From Buttiauxella ferragutiae (GTDB taxonomy: Bacteria > Pseudomonadota > Gammaproteobacteria > Enterobacterales > Enterobacteriaceae): a DNA stretch of 64,000 nucleotides. A program made the translations under genes and the position numbers. The stretch's first letter is position 1. Every line of letters begins with the position of its first letter. Shown here piece after piece: positions 49,204 through 57,094 of this stretch. The DNA lies in the NCBI RefSeq assembly GCF_001654915.1, contig NZ_LXEQ01000048.1. One strand, given 5' to 3'. The notes beneath the pieces were generated by a model that was given only the letters and a program-made list of their open reading frames with translations, searched no databases and was not told the origin of the DNA.

Positions 49204-49401
49204 GTGATCCCAATCCATTTTAAAGAACGGTCATTAAACAACCAGAGTTGTATAAATACCGAAAATAAGGACGCGAATTTTATGACACAGTCGATGTTGT
49301 GGTTAATTCTTTTGTGCTAAGCCTGATTTTTTTTGTTTAATTTTAAACAAACAAGATATTGCCTAATTACCATTAATTTTGGTAATGGTTTGGGGCGTAG
49401 A

Positions 49402-49668
49402 TTAGAATAGATAAACCAGCACTGCCATGATCACAACGGTCAACGCTATAAAAGCGATAGTGGCAGAAAAACCACCTAAAGAATCCATATTGTCACGGGT
49501 ATTTTCATTTAACTTGTCAATGGCTTCCTGCTTGCTTTCCGCCTCAAACTCCAGCGGATATTTTTTAAAGCCGTCTTGTTTTAGCTTTTTGATATCGTCT
49601 TTCGACAGTGCGCTACGGGCAAAAATTTTCGTGGCTTCGTCTTTGACGTAAAACACATACTTTTCCAT
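49402..49668 (-). CDS. Small C-tail-anchored membrane protein
   Basis: The 88-residue product has a charged N-terminal half (KDDIKKLKQDGFKKYPLEFEAESKQEAIDKL) and one hydrophobic segment at the C-terminus (about residues 64-87, ATIAFIALTVVIMAVLVYLF). It is probably anchored in the inner membrane with its N-terminus in the cytoplasm. AGAGGAGAATGGTGT gives a clear ribosome site. A weak ATTACCA/TGGTAAT hairpin follows at 49368-49388. No family is recognised. Confidence 0.75.
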   Translation of the reverse strand: MEKYVFYVKDEATKIFARSALSKDDIKKLKQDGFKKYPLEFEAESKQEAIDKLNENTRDNMDSLGGFSATIAFIALTVVIMAVLVYLF

Positions 49669-49759
49669 ACACCATTCTCCTCTGTGCTCGCACCCACTAT
49701 AGATAGCCTGGATATCTTCAAGTCGAAGACCATCATAAACCAGTCACCGCTCATAAAAG

Positions 49760-49774
49760 TTTAACCTGGTTAAA
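49760..49774. promoter_or_regulatory. Perfect 15-bp palindrome
   Basis: TTTAACC-T-GGTTAAA is a perfect dyad in the region upstream of the Tet-type exporter. It could be a TetR- or MarR-type operator, although no such regulator gene is adjacent. Confidence 0.4.
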
Positions 49775-49876
49775 AAGTTGCGCGGTTTCCTGGAAAAAAA
49801 TGCGCAAAAATCATTGTCAGCGAAGGTCTTTAATTTGTCGAAGTGTGTGATATAAAGACAGACCTCGCGAAAAAGT

Positions 49877-49906
49877 GACCACAGTTTGACTAAACTCACC
49901 GTGGTC
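49877..49906 (+). other. Two-step stem-loop in the exporter leader
   Basis: GACCAC (49877-49882) pairs with GTGGTC (49901-49906), and inside it AGTTT (49883-49887) pairs with AAACT (49892-49896) around GACT, with a small bulge. It lies about 130 bp upstream of the ATG and has no T-run after it. Confidence 0.45.
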
Positions 49907-50033
49907 GCCACACAAGTCTAAGATGCGCTCCGCGCAATTCTCGACCAGCGTCCTTAAATGCCTGAATAGTTTTAGGCTCGTCACAGGTTTTGCTCCACTC
50001 AGTGCGCAACCTGAATACCGACAGGAACGCTTT

Positions 50034-51221
50034 ATGAATAAACCCCTTATGGTAATTTTCACCACTATTGCTCTTGATGCCGTGGGTATTGGTCTTATCT
50101 TTCCGATCCTCCCCTCGCTATTAAAAGACATTACCCACAGTGGCAATGTCGCCATTTATATCGGTACATTGACCGCGTTGTATGCTGCGATGCAGTTCGT
50201 GCTCGCACCCGTTCTTGGCACGCTCAGCGACCGTATTGGCCGCCGGCCTGTGATGTTGTTATCTCTCGGTGGCGCGGCGGTAAATTACCTGTTTCTCGCC
50301 TTTTCACCGAATCTGGCATTACTGTTTGTTGGCCGCGCCATTGCTGGTATGACGAGCGCCAATATCTCCGTCGCCACCGCTTATCTGACCGATGTCTCCG
50401 CACCTGACCAACGTGCGCGGCATTTTGGTCTACTCAATGCGATGTTTGGACTCGGCTTTATTGTCGGCCCGTTACTGGGCGGAATTCTGGGGGACTATTG
50501 GGTGCGCCTGCCATTTATCGCGGCAGCGGTACTCAATGGCTGCAATTTTCTGCTCGCGCTATTTGTGTTGCCTGAGTCTCATCAACCTGAACGCAAGAAA
50601 CTCGACCTCACGGCACTTAATCCACTGCGGCCATTTCGTTGGATCTGTTCCATGAAAGGGCTAATGCCAGTAGTACTCACCTTCTTCATTCTTAGTGCCA
50701 CCGGCGAAGCTTACGGGATTTGCTGGGCACTGTGGGGGTTTGACGCCTTTGGCTGGAATGGTTTCTGGATAGGTTTATCGCTGGGAGCATTTGGCTTGTG
50801 TCAGGCGCTGGTACAGGTATTTCTGCCAGCACCAGCGGCAAGGCTATTTGGAGAACGCGGTGCGGTGTTCGTCGGAATCAGCTGCGCCTGTATTGCCCTG
50901 ATGACCATCGCCTTTGCGCATGAAAGCTGGATGGTGTTTGCGATTATGCCGCTGTTTGCGTTAGGCGGTATCGGCACACCAGCGCTTCAGGCGCTGGCAA
51001 CTCGCCAGGTGGATGCCGATAGTCAGGGGCAATTCCAGGGGGTACTGGCTTCCGCCGTGAGTCTCGCCTCGATCATTGCCCCGCTGTTCTTTTCCGCTTT
51101 TTATTTCGTTGTACAGAAACAGTGGCCTGGCGCTATCTGGCTTTCGGTGGTGGCCGTTTATTTGCTCGCTATTCCTTTGGTGATGTTAGGTACACGCAAA
51201 CCCGCAACGGCAACAGCCTGA
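50034..51221 (+). CDS. Tet-family MFS drug exporter
   Basis: The 395-residue product has 12 predicted spans and the TCR/Tet hallmarks: TTIALDAVGIGLIFPILPSLL at the N-terminus and GTLSDRIGRRPVMLLSL, the full loop 2-3 motif. The length fits TetA(B)-type proton antiporters. CAGGAACGCTTT precedes ATG 50034; a longer frame upstream lacks signals. No tetR is next to it, so it is likely a chromosomal homologue of unknown drug range rather than a recently acquired resistance gene. Confidence 0.88.
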   Translation: MNKPLMVIFTTIALDAVGIGLIFPILPSLLKDITHSGNVAIYIGTLTALYAAMQFVLAPVLGTLSDRIGRRPVMLLSLGGAAVNYLFLAFSPNLALLFVGRAIAGMTSANISVATAYLTDVSAPDQRARHFGLLNAMFGLGFIVGPLLGGILGDYWVRLPFIAAAVLNGCNFLLALFVLPESHQPERKKLDLTALNPLRPFRWICSMKGLMPVVLTFFILSATGEAYGICWALWGFDAFGWNGFWIGLSLGAFGLCQALVQVFLPAPAARLFGERGAVFVGISCACIALMTIAFAHESWMVFAIMPLFALGGIGTPALQALATRQVDADSQGQFQGVLASAVSLASIIAPLFFSAFYFVVQKQWPGAIWLSVVAVYLLAIPLVMLGTRKPATATA

Positions 51222-51304
51222 CAGGGATGTTTACGGACTAGCAGCAAAGGCTGCTATCCTGTGCGCCATTGTTTCTGTAAATGATTTACCTAATGAATTC
51301 TTCA

Positions 51305-52105
51305 ATGTCTGAAAGCCTGCTCTGTGTCCGGGACCTCACCCGGTGTTTTTCCGGTCACTCGCCGCAAGTTAATGCGGTCTCTTTTGATGTTAACGCCGGG
51401 GAGTTTGTCGCGATTATTGGGCCGAATGGCAGTGGGAAATCAACATTGCTGCGCCTTATCATCAGCGAACTCCAGGCCGCCCGTGGCGAGATAGTGATTC
51501 AGGGTAGAACGTTACGCACGATGAAGCCGCTTGAACGGGCGCGCCGTGTGGCGCTGCTCACCCAGCATGACAATGCGGACTCACGGCTGACAGTCAATGA
51601 GTATGTGGCGTTGGGTCGCATCCCCTGGCAAGCCGAACACACGCAAACTGAACATAACGAAGCGATTGCTGGTGCGATCAATGATGTCGGCATCAACCAC
51701 TTGCGGCAGGTGGCGCTGGGGAAATTATCCGGTGGAGAACGACAACGCGCTGGTTTTGCCCGTGTACTGGCGCAAAAACCGGCATTACTGTTACTTGATG
51801 AACCGACAAATCATCTCGATCCACTCGCTCGCCACCAGTTACTGAACCTGGTTAAGCACAAAAACATCACTACGCTTGCAGTACTTCACGATCTTGAATT
51901 GATCCAACCGTTTTCAGACCAGGTGCTTATGATGAATGCCGGGCGCCTGGTTTGCCGTGGTACGCCCGAAGAAGTGCTGGATTCCCCCTGGCTTGCGCGG
52001 GTTTTCGGCATGCAGAGCCTGCACGTTACCCATCCCCAAAATGGCAAAACGGTGCGTATTTTTGAAGCCCTGGCCTCAGAAGTTAATGGTTATACAAATA
52101 ACTAA
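51305..52105 (+). CDS. FecE-type ABC transporter ATPase
   Basis: The 266-residue product has Walker A GPNGSGKS, signature KLSGGERQRAGFARVLA and Walker B LLLLDEPTNHLD, and the FecE/BtuD-like order. It energises uptake of a siderophore, heme, cobalamin or metal complex with the downstream binding protein and permease. The start is uncertain: ATGs at 51281, 51293 and 51305 lack strong ribosome sites, and 51305 best fits the family. An AGCAGC/GCTGCT stem at 51240-51255 lies between it and the exporter gene. Confidence 0.9.
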   Translation: MSESLLCVRDLTRCFSGHSPQVNAVSFDVNAGEFVAIIGPNGSGKSTLLRLIISELQAARGEIVIQGRTLRTMKPLERARRVALLTQHDNADSRLTVNEYVALGRIPWQAEHTQTEHNEAIAGAINDVGINHLRQVALGKLSGGERQRAGFARVLAQKPALLLLDEPTNHLDPLARHQLLNLVKHKNITTLAVLHDLELIQPFSDQVLMMNAGRLVCRGTPEEVLDSPWLARVFGMQSLHVTHPQNGKTVRIFEALASEVNGYTNN

Positions 52106-52161
52106 TCATTAATTGATCTAATCGAATCCATTCACACTATTAATTCCTGTAAGGTGCAACG

Positions 52162-52175
52162 CCTGATGAATCAGG
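52162..52175 (+). promoter_or_regulatory. Hairpin overlapping the ribosome site of the binding-protein gene
   Basis: CCTGA-TGAA-TCAGG forms a perfect 5-bp stem with a tetraloop. Its 3' arm overlaps the CAGGAG ribosome site of the GTG-start gene at 52183. It could limit translation of that gene relative to the ATPase gene. Confidence 0.4.
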
Positions 52176-52182
52176 AGTTTGT

Positions 52183-53139
52183 GTGAAAAATTTAATGCTT
52201 GCGGCACTGTTAGCCGCACTTACCGGTACTGCCGGTGCCTCTGGTTTTCCGGTAACTGTCGATAACTGCGGAAAACCGCTGACCTTTACCGAAGCCCCTA
52301 AACGCATGGTCGTTCATGACATTAACCTGTCCGAAATGGCGTTTGACCTGCACCTGCAACCCAAAATGGTTGGCATTACCGGTGTTTCTGGCTGGTACAA
52401 AAACATCCCGGCTTTTAGGCGATTACAGGGAGATATTCCTGAGCTTGCCGCCAAATATCCGTCAATGGAAACCCTGCTGGCTGCCCAGCCTGACCTCTTT
52501 TATGCTGGCTGGAACTACGGTCTGCGCGGTGATGTCACTCCGCAAGCGCTGGCAAAATTCAATATCAAAACGCTTATCCTGAGCGAAAGCTGTATTCACG
52601 TTGATAGCCACCGCCCACGCGCCAGTATGGATTTGCTTTACGGCGATATGGAACGACTGGGTAAAGTGTTTGGCAAAGCAGAAGATGCAGCAAAACTGGT
52701 GAGTCGCTGGAAAAAGCAGGTTGCCGATTTAAATAACAAAACTGCCGGACGCAAACCGCTGCGCGTGTTTCTTTACGACTCCGGTGAAGATAAACCCTAT
52801 ACCAGCGGGGCTTACGCCATGCCAACGGCGATTATCGAAGCTGCTGGCGGTAAAAATGTCATGGATACGCTGAACAAAAGTTGGGCATTCAGCAACTGGG
52901 AAAGTGTCGCCGCGACCGAGCCTGAGTTCATTATTCTGGTGGACTATCAGTCAGATTTTAATGGTGGAGTTGACAAGTTACAGCAGTTCCTCGAACAGCA
53001 TCCGTTAATGAAAAACACGCCAGCCGTTATTCATCACCGCTACCTGAAACTTAAATACCAGGAGCTGACGCCCGGCCCTGCCAATATCACCGCTATCGGC
53101 AAAGTCGCCCATGCGCTTTACCCTGGCGCATTCAACTGA
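52183..53139 (+). CDS. Periplasmic binding protein of a FecBCD/BtuF-type importer
   Basis: The 318-residue product has a signal peptide (about residues 1-19, ending GTAGAS). The mature part follows the class III binding-protein plan: FPVTVDNCGKPLTFTEAPKRMVVHD near the start and a long linking helix. Such proteins capture iron-siderophores, heme or cobalamin. It starts with GTG after CAGGAG and overlaps the permease start by 1 bp (TGATG). The ligand cannot be read. No cobalamin riboswitch-like leader was recognised. Confidence 0.9.
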   Translation: MKNLMLAALLAALTGTAGASGFPVTVDNCGKPLTFTEAPKRMVVHDINLSEMAFDLHLQPKMVGITGVSGWYKNIPAFRRLQGDIPELAAKYPSMETLLAAQPDLFYAGWNYGLRGDVTPQALAKFNIKTLILSESCIHVDSHRPRASMDLLYGDMERLGKVFGKAEDAAKLVSRWKKQVADLNNKTAGRKPLRVFLYDSGEDKPYTSGAYAMPTAIIEAAGGKNVMDTLNKSWAFSNWESVAATEPEFIILVDYQSDFNGGVDKLQQFLEQHPLMKNTPAVIHHRYLKLKYQELTPGPANITAIGKVAHALYPGAFN

Positions 53140-54143
53140 TGTACGCCGATAAACGATTTTTAGTGGTGTGGATTATTGCGCCGTTTCTGTTGGCGGGTTT
53201 AACACTGGCAAACGTGGCGAAAGGCAGCGTGCCGCTCTCTTTTTCCGACGTGTTGACCGCGCTGGATTTAATGCCAGGTGAAGTCTCGCCGATGATAAAA
53301 AGCATCGTGCTGGAGTTGCGTGTGCCGCGAACGTTACTGGGAATGTTGGCTGGAGCAGGCCTGGCGCTGGTCGGTTCGCTGCTACAAACCACCACGCGTA
53401 ACGACCTGGCTGACCCTTTTCTCTTTGGCTTATCTTCTGGCGCTTCTGCGGGTGTTGTACTGGTGACTACCCGTCTTGGCAGCACTCTTGGCATGTGGAC
53501 TTTGCCCATCGCCGCGTTTGCTGGCGGGATGCTTTCTGCGGCAGCGGTGATGATTATCTTTATGTCTCAGTCGCATAAAGGGACAGAGAAGTTGATTATT
53601 TGCGGGCTGGCAGTGTCATTTTTGTTTGGTGCGCTCACTAATTATCTGATTTTTTCCGGCGACCAACGCACTGCCAGTCATGCCCTGTTTTGGGCGTTAG
53701 GGGGGCTGGGTTTGGCGCGCTGGGATAACCTTGGCTTTGCCGCCATCGCCCTGCTTCTGCTTATCGTATTCATTTCACTACGCTGGCGTTCACTGGATGG
53801 CTTGCTGGCGGGTGAACAGACTGCCTGTTCGTTAGGCATTAACGTGACACGCCTGCGTAGTGAAGTCTTTCTTTGTTGCTCAATGGCGACAGCAATCTTC
53901 GTTTCACTCACCGGTGTCATTGGTTTTGTGGGGTTGATGGTACCTCATTTGGCACGACCATTTGCTGGCGTGCGGCATCGCAGATTATTGCCGCTGGTTG
54001 GCATCCTGGGCGCAATCCTGCTGTCTGCCGGAGATTTGTTGAGCCGAACACTCATTGCCCCACAGGAACTGCCAATCGGGATTATCACCGCAGGTGTTGG
54101 CGGAATGTTTGTGTTGGTTATCATATTGCGTAGAGGGAGCTAA
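53139..54143 (+). CDS. FecCD-family ABC permease
   Basis: The 334-residue product has about nine to ten membrane spans and the family motifs VPRTLLGMLAGAGLALVGSLLQTTTRNDLADPFLFGLSSGAS and GFVGLMVPHLARPFAGVRHRRLLP, the latter being the contact loop for the ATPase. Only one permease gene is present, so it should act as a homodimer, as BtuC does. It is translationally coupled to the binding protein by a TGATG overlap. Confidence 0.92.
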   Translation: MYADKRFLVVWIIAPFLLAGLTLANVAKGSVPLSFSDVLTALDLMPGEVSPMIKSIVLELRVPRTLLGMLAGAGLALVGSLLQTTTRNDLADPFLFGLSSGASAGVVLVTTRLGSTLGMWTLPIAAFAGGMLSAAAVMIIFMSQSHKGTEKLIICGLAVSFLFGALTNYLIFSGDQRTASHALFWALGGLGLARWDNLGFAAIALLLLIVFISLRWRSLDGLLAGEQTACSLGINVTRLRSEVFLCCSMATAIFVSLTGVIGFVGLMVPHLARPFAGVRHRRLLPLVGILGAILLSAGDLLSRTLIAPQELPIGIITAGVGGMFVLVIILRRGS

Positions 54144-54182
54144 GGATCAGGAACCACAAATTGCAGTCCCCGCTGTGAATCG

Positions 54183-54473
54183 TTATTCCTGCCCTTTTTT
54201 ACTCTGCCAATTTGCCCACGGGCTATCAGCAGGGGGTTCTTTTTGAGCAACTTTTTCGTCTTCTAAAGAATCAAGATACAAATCTTCGACTTCTTTACGC
54301 GCCCATGGGGTACGGCGTAGAAACTTAAGGCTGGATTTCACGCTTGGGTCACTTTTAAAACAATTGATGTTGATGCGTTTTGCCAGTTCTTCCCATCCAA
54401 AACGTGCAACTAAAGCATTCACAATGGCTTCAAGTGTCATGCCGTGCAGAGGGTCTTTCGATGAGTGGGTCAT
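54183..54473 (-). CDS. VF530-like (DUF2132) small DNA-binding-type protein
   Basis: The 96-residue product has the compact helical region LHGMTLEAIVNALVARFGWEELAKRININCFKSDPSVKSSLKFLRRTPWARKEVEDLY, typical of VF530/DUF2132 proteins. A Vibrio member has a solved fold related to DNA-binding proteins, and function is unproven. The C-terminal 25 residues are charged and probably flexible. The ATG at 54473 was chosen over an upstream start because the family begins there. It is convergent with the FecCD gene. Confidence 0.82.
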   Translation of the reverse strand: MTHSSKDPLHGMTLEAIVNALVARFGWEELAKRININCFKSDPSVKSSLKFLRRTPWARKEVEDLYLDSLEDEKVAQKEPPADSPWANWQSKKGQE

Positions 54474-54618
54474 AATGCGTCCAATGAATCTGAATAATGG
54501 CGCATACGATAGCAAATTAACGCCCGTTCATCTTTCTAATCGATAACTTTCCTTCCTGGCCGACGGCAGGTATCCTGGCGAGGCGTACATTCATCAAAAG
54601 AATGAAAAGGATTAGATA

Positions 54619-55383
54619 ATGAAACATGCAGTATGGACCCTGTCGCTTGCACTCCTCACCAACACTTCTGCGCTGGCTACGGATGCTAAACTCCCTGCCC
54701 CGATTAGCGCCTTACAGCAGCAAGGATTTGAACTGAAAGGTGAATTTAAAGGTCCAGGTGACTTACCAGGCTATGTGATGCAGTTTCAGGGACAAGGCAC
54801 TACCGTGTTCCTGACCCCGGATAAACAGCATGCGATTATGGGAAATCTGGTCGATGCCAGCGGTAAAAACCTCAGCGATGCTCAGGTAGAGAAATGGGTT
54901 TATGCGCCGATGGCTAAAGAGATGTGGCAAAAACTCGAGAAAAATCACTGGATCGCAGCAGGTAAAGCTGACGCCCCGCAGATTGTTTACGCCTTTGCCG
55001 ATCCTTACTGCCCGTATTGCACCCAGTTTTGGCTCAACGCACAACCGTGGTTGAGTTCCGGCAAAGTACAACTGCGTGTCTTAATGGTTGGGATGTTGCG
55101 CCCGGATAGCGGTCAAAAAGCCGCAGCCATTATGATGTCTGACCACCCGGCAAAAACGCTGGCGGAATATGAAAACAGCAAGGGCAAAATGACGTTAAAC
55201 GTCCCTGCGACCATCAAACCAGAAATCACCAAAGCTCTTGAAAACAACCTGGCATTAATGGACGAACTGGGCGGCAGCGCCACACCGTCCATTTACTACC
55301 TGAACAAAGACGGACGCCTGCAACAACATCAGGGTCTGCCTGACGAAGCCACCATGAAAACCATTATGGGCGACGATAAATAA
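54619..55383 (+). CDS. dsbG: DsbG thiol:disulfide isomerase/chaperone
   Basis: The 254-residue product has a signal peptide (about residues 1-21, ending LAT). An N-terminal dimerisation domain (about 22-85) and a thioredoxin domain with active site FADPYCPYCTQFW (about 130) follow. The cis-Pro loop is SATPSIYYLNKDG. It is close in length and sequence to E. coli DsbG, which protects single cysteines in the periplasm and is kept reduced by DsbD. AAAAGGATTAGATA precedes the ATG. It lies between the VF530 gene and uxaB, a position different from that in E. coli K-12. Confidence 0.93.
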   Translation: MKHAVWTLSLALLTNTSALATDAKLPAPISALQQQGFELKGEFKGPGDLPGYVMQFQGQGTTVFLTPDKQHAIMGNLVDASGKNLSDAQVEKWVYAPMAKEMWQKLEKNHWIAAGKADAPQIVYAFADPYCPYCTQFWLNAQPWLSSGKVQLRVLMVGMLRPDSGQKAAAIMMSDHPAKTLAEYENSKGKMTLNVPATIKPEITKALENNLALMDELGGSATPSIYYLNKDGRLQQHQGLPDEATMKTIMGDDK

Positions 55384-55395
55384 AGGGATTTTGTT

Positions 55396-55472
55396 GGATG
55401 GCGCTGCGCTTATCAGACCTACAAACCGCATGATTACTGGTTTTGTAGGGTGGATAAGCGCAGCGTCATCCA
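55396..55472. repeat. BoxC-like palindromic element
   Basis: GGATGGCGCTGCGCTTATC at 55396-55414 and GATAAGCGCAGCG...CATCC at about 55453-55471 form a long imperfect inverted repeat. Inner CCTACAAA and TTTGTAGG arms pair as well. It resembles the boxC family of intergenic repeats in E. coli. It sits between the convergent dsbG and uxaB genes, where it can end or stabilise both transcripts. Confidence 0.75.
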
Positions 55473-55488
55473 CCACATTTTTTGATGC

Positions 55489-56940
55489 TTAGCAGTAACG
55501 AGCTACCGCAGCACGCATGCCCTGGCTCAGAATAACCTGCAAATCTTCGCTAACTTTAGCCACCAGACCCGCGACTTGAGTCAAATCCTGGCCCCAATGA
55601 TCGCTGTCGCTTAACACGGCCTCAACCAGTTGCTGCACGGTGATTTGCTTGTCACCCAGTGATGTCCAAAGCTGTTGATAACGAACCAACCAATGCTCGT
55701 CATCCTGCAATGGATAGCTTTCGTTGTTGCGTTCGCCCTTATAGAAGGCAATCAGTGCCGCCAGTGCGAAAGTCAGACGCGGAGGCAATGTCCCGCTCGC
55801 CTGCTGGCCCGCCAGCAATTGCGGCAGAATACGGGTGCGGAATTTAGTCATGCCATTCAGCGCGATGGATAACAACTGGTGCTGAATATACGGGTTCTGG
55901 AAACGGCTGGTGACCGCCTGGGCGAATGACTGTAATTCGTCGCGCGGCAAATCCAGGACAGGAATAATCTCTTCCGCAATGGTTTTTTCCACAAAACCAC
56001 ACACTTCGGCATCGTTCATGGCTTCGCCAACGGTATTCAAGCCTGCCAGATACGCAACCGGAACCAGTGCGGTGTGAGCACCGTTGAGGATCGCTACCTT
56101 GCGTTCTTTATAAGGCTTAATGTCATCAACAATCAGCACGTTCAGCGGGAATTTATCCAGGCGCAGTTCCTGAGCCAAAGATGCCGGCCCCTGAATCACG
56201 AACAGGTAGAAGTGTTCTGCCGCCGCGAGGAAACTATCTTTATAACCGAGTGAATTTTCAATCTCGGTGGCTTCGTCGCGCGGGTAACCGGTTACGATAC
56301 GGTCAACCAGTGTTGAACAGAAAGTGTTGGCGTCATTCAGCCATTGAATGAATGCTGCTGGCAGTGCCCATTCTTGCGCGTAACGCAGCACCAACTCTTG
56401 CAGTGCATCGCCGTTATAGTCGATCAGTTCGCAAGGAATGATCACCCAGCCTTTATCGACCGCACCGTTGAAATGGCTGAAACGCTCAAACAGCAAACGG
56501 GTCAGTTTAGCCGGATAGCTTACCGCTGGCGCATCTGCAAATTTATCGCCCGCGTGGTAGCTGATACCCGCTTCGGTGGTGTTGGAGAACACAAAACGCA
56601 TCTCTGGGTTATGTGCCAGCTTAAGGAACGCGTCGTACTCTTGATAGACGTTGATTTCTCTGTTTACTGAGCGAATCAGACGTGCGTCACTTACCGCTTC
56701 GCCCTGCTCGTTCAGGCCACGGATAACCGTGGTGTAAAGCCCATCCTGGGTTGATAGCGACGGTGGGAATGCACTGTCGATCGGACGTACAATCACCACG
56801 CCCGCATTTAAGTCCGTATGTTCATTGAGTAAATCGACTTGCCAGTCAATGAAAGCGCGCAGGAAGTTGCCCTCACCAAACTGGATAATACGTTCAGGAT
56901 ATTGAGCGCCAGGGAAATCATGACGATTTAGAGTTTTCAC
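55489..56940 (-). CDS. uxaB: UxaB tagaturonate reductase (altronate oxidoreductase)
   Basis: The 483-residue product is the same length as E. coli UxaB and nearly identical through FPGAQYPERIIQFGEGNFLRAF (NAD site) and KERKVAILNGAHTALVPVA (catalytic Lys and Asn). It reduces D-tagaturonate to D-altronate in galacturonate breakdown. It starts with GTG after AAGGAACAACATA; no ATG is in place. An ExuR-like site lies 105 bp upstream. Together with the GPH/GH28 pair at 37-39.8 kb it links imported galacturonides to central metabolism. Confidence 0.97.
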   Translation of the reverse strand: MKTLNRHDFPGAQYPERIIQFGEGNFLRAFIDWQVDLLNEHTDLNAGVVIVRPIDSAFPPSLSTQDGLYTTVIRGLNEQGEAVSDARLIRSVNREINVYQEYDAFLKLAHNPEMRFVFSNTTEAGISYHAGDKFADAPAVSYPAKLTRLLFERFSHFNGAVDKGWVIIPCELIDYNGDALQELVLRYAQEWALPAAFIQWLNDANTFCSTLVDRIVTGYPRDEATEIENSLGYKDSFLAAAEHFYLFVIQGPASLAQELRLDKFPLNVLIVDDIKPYKERKVAILNGAHTALVPVAYLAGLNTVGEAMNDAEVCGFVEKTIAEEIIPVLDLPRDELQSFAQAVTSRFQNPYIQHQLLSIALNGMTKFRTRILPQLLAGQQASGTLPPRLTFALAALIAFYKGERNNESYPLQDDEHWLVRYQQLWTSLGDKQITVQQLVEAVLSDSDHWGQDLTQVAGLVAKVSEDLQVILSQGMRAAVARYC

Positions 56941-57044
56941 TATGTTGTTCCTTGGTGTGTACAGGATGAACGACTAGAAATATCCCAAACAAATTATCAG
57001 AACCCAACAAAGTGAAACCCCGTTTTGATCAAACAAGAGTTGTT

Positions 57045-57053
57045 ATACCAATT
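57045..57053. promoter_or_regulatory. ExuR/UxuR-like operator upstream of uxaB
   Basis: TTGTTATACCAATTATTT keeps one half of the ExuR palindrome AAATTGGTATACCAATTT exactly (ATACCAATT) and the other at five of eight positions. A second TTGGTAC follows within 6 bp. In E. coli uxaB is repressed by ExuR. The same half site occurs at 36938-36946. Confidence 0.6.
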
Positions 57054-57094
57054 ATTTTTGGTACGACAACTAATAAAATGTCGACCTCATCACA

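Larger units (their letters stand above)
49669..50033. other. 365-bp divergent leader region
   Basis: This separates the small tail-anchored protein from the Tet-type exporter and seems to be mostly exporter leader. It holds a 15-bp palindrome (49760-49774) and a strong stem-loop (49877-49906). No coding frame with a good start was found. Confidence 0.45.

Noticed and set aside
49282..49320. 12-codon frame MTQSMLWLILLC upstream of the lipoprotein gene, followed by a T-run
   Set aside because: It is too short, has no ribosome site, and lies on the strand opposite the nearby genes, so a leader peptide is not supported.
52106..52182. Possible cobalamin riboswitch before the binding-protein gene
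   Set aside because: The interval is only 77 bp and no B12-box-like sequence or multi-stem fold was seen; only a small hairpin is present.
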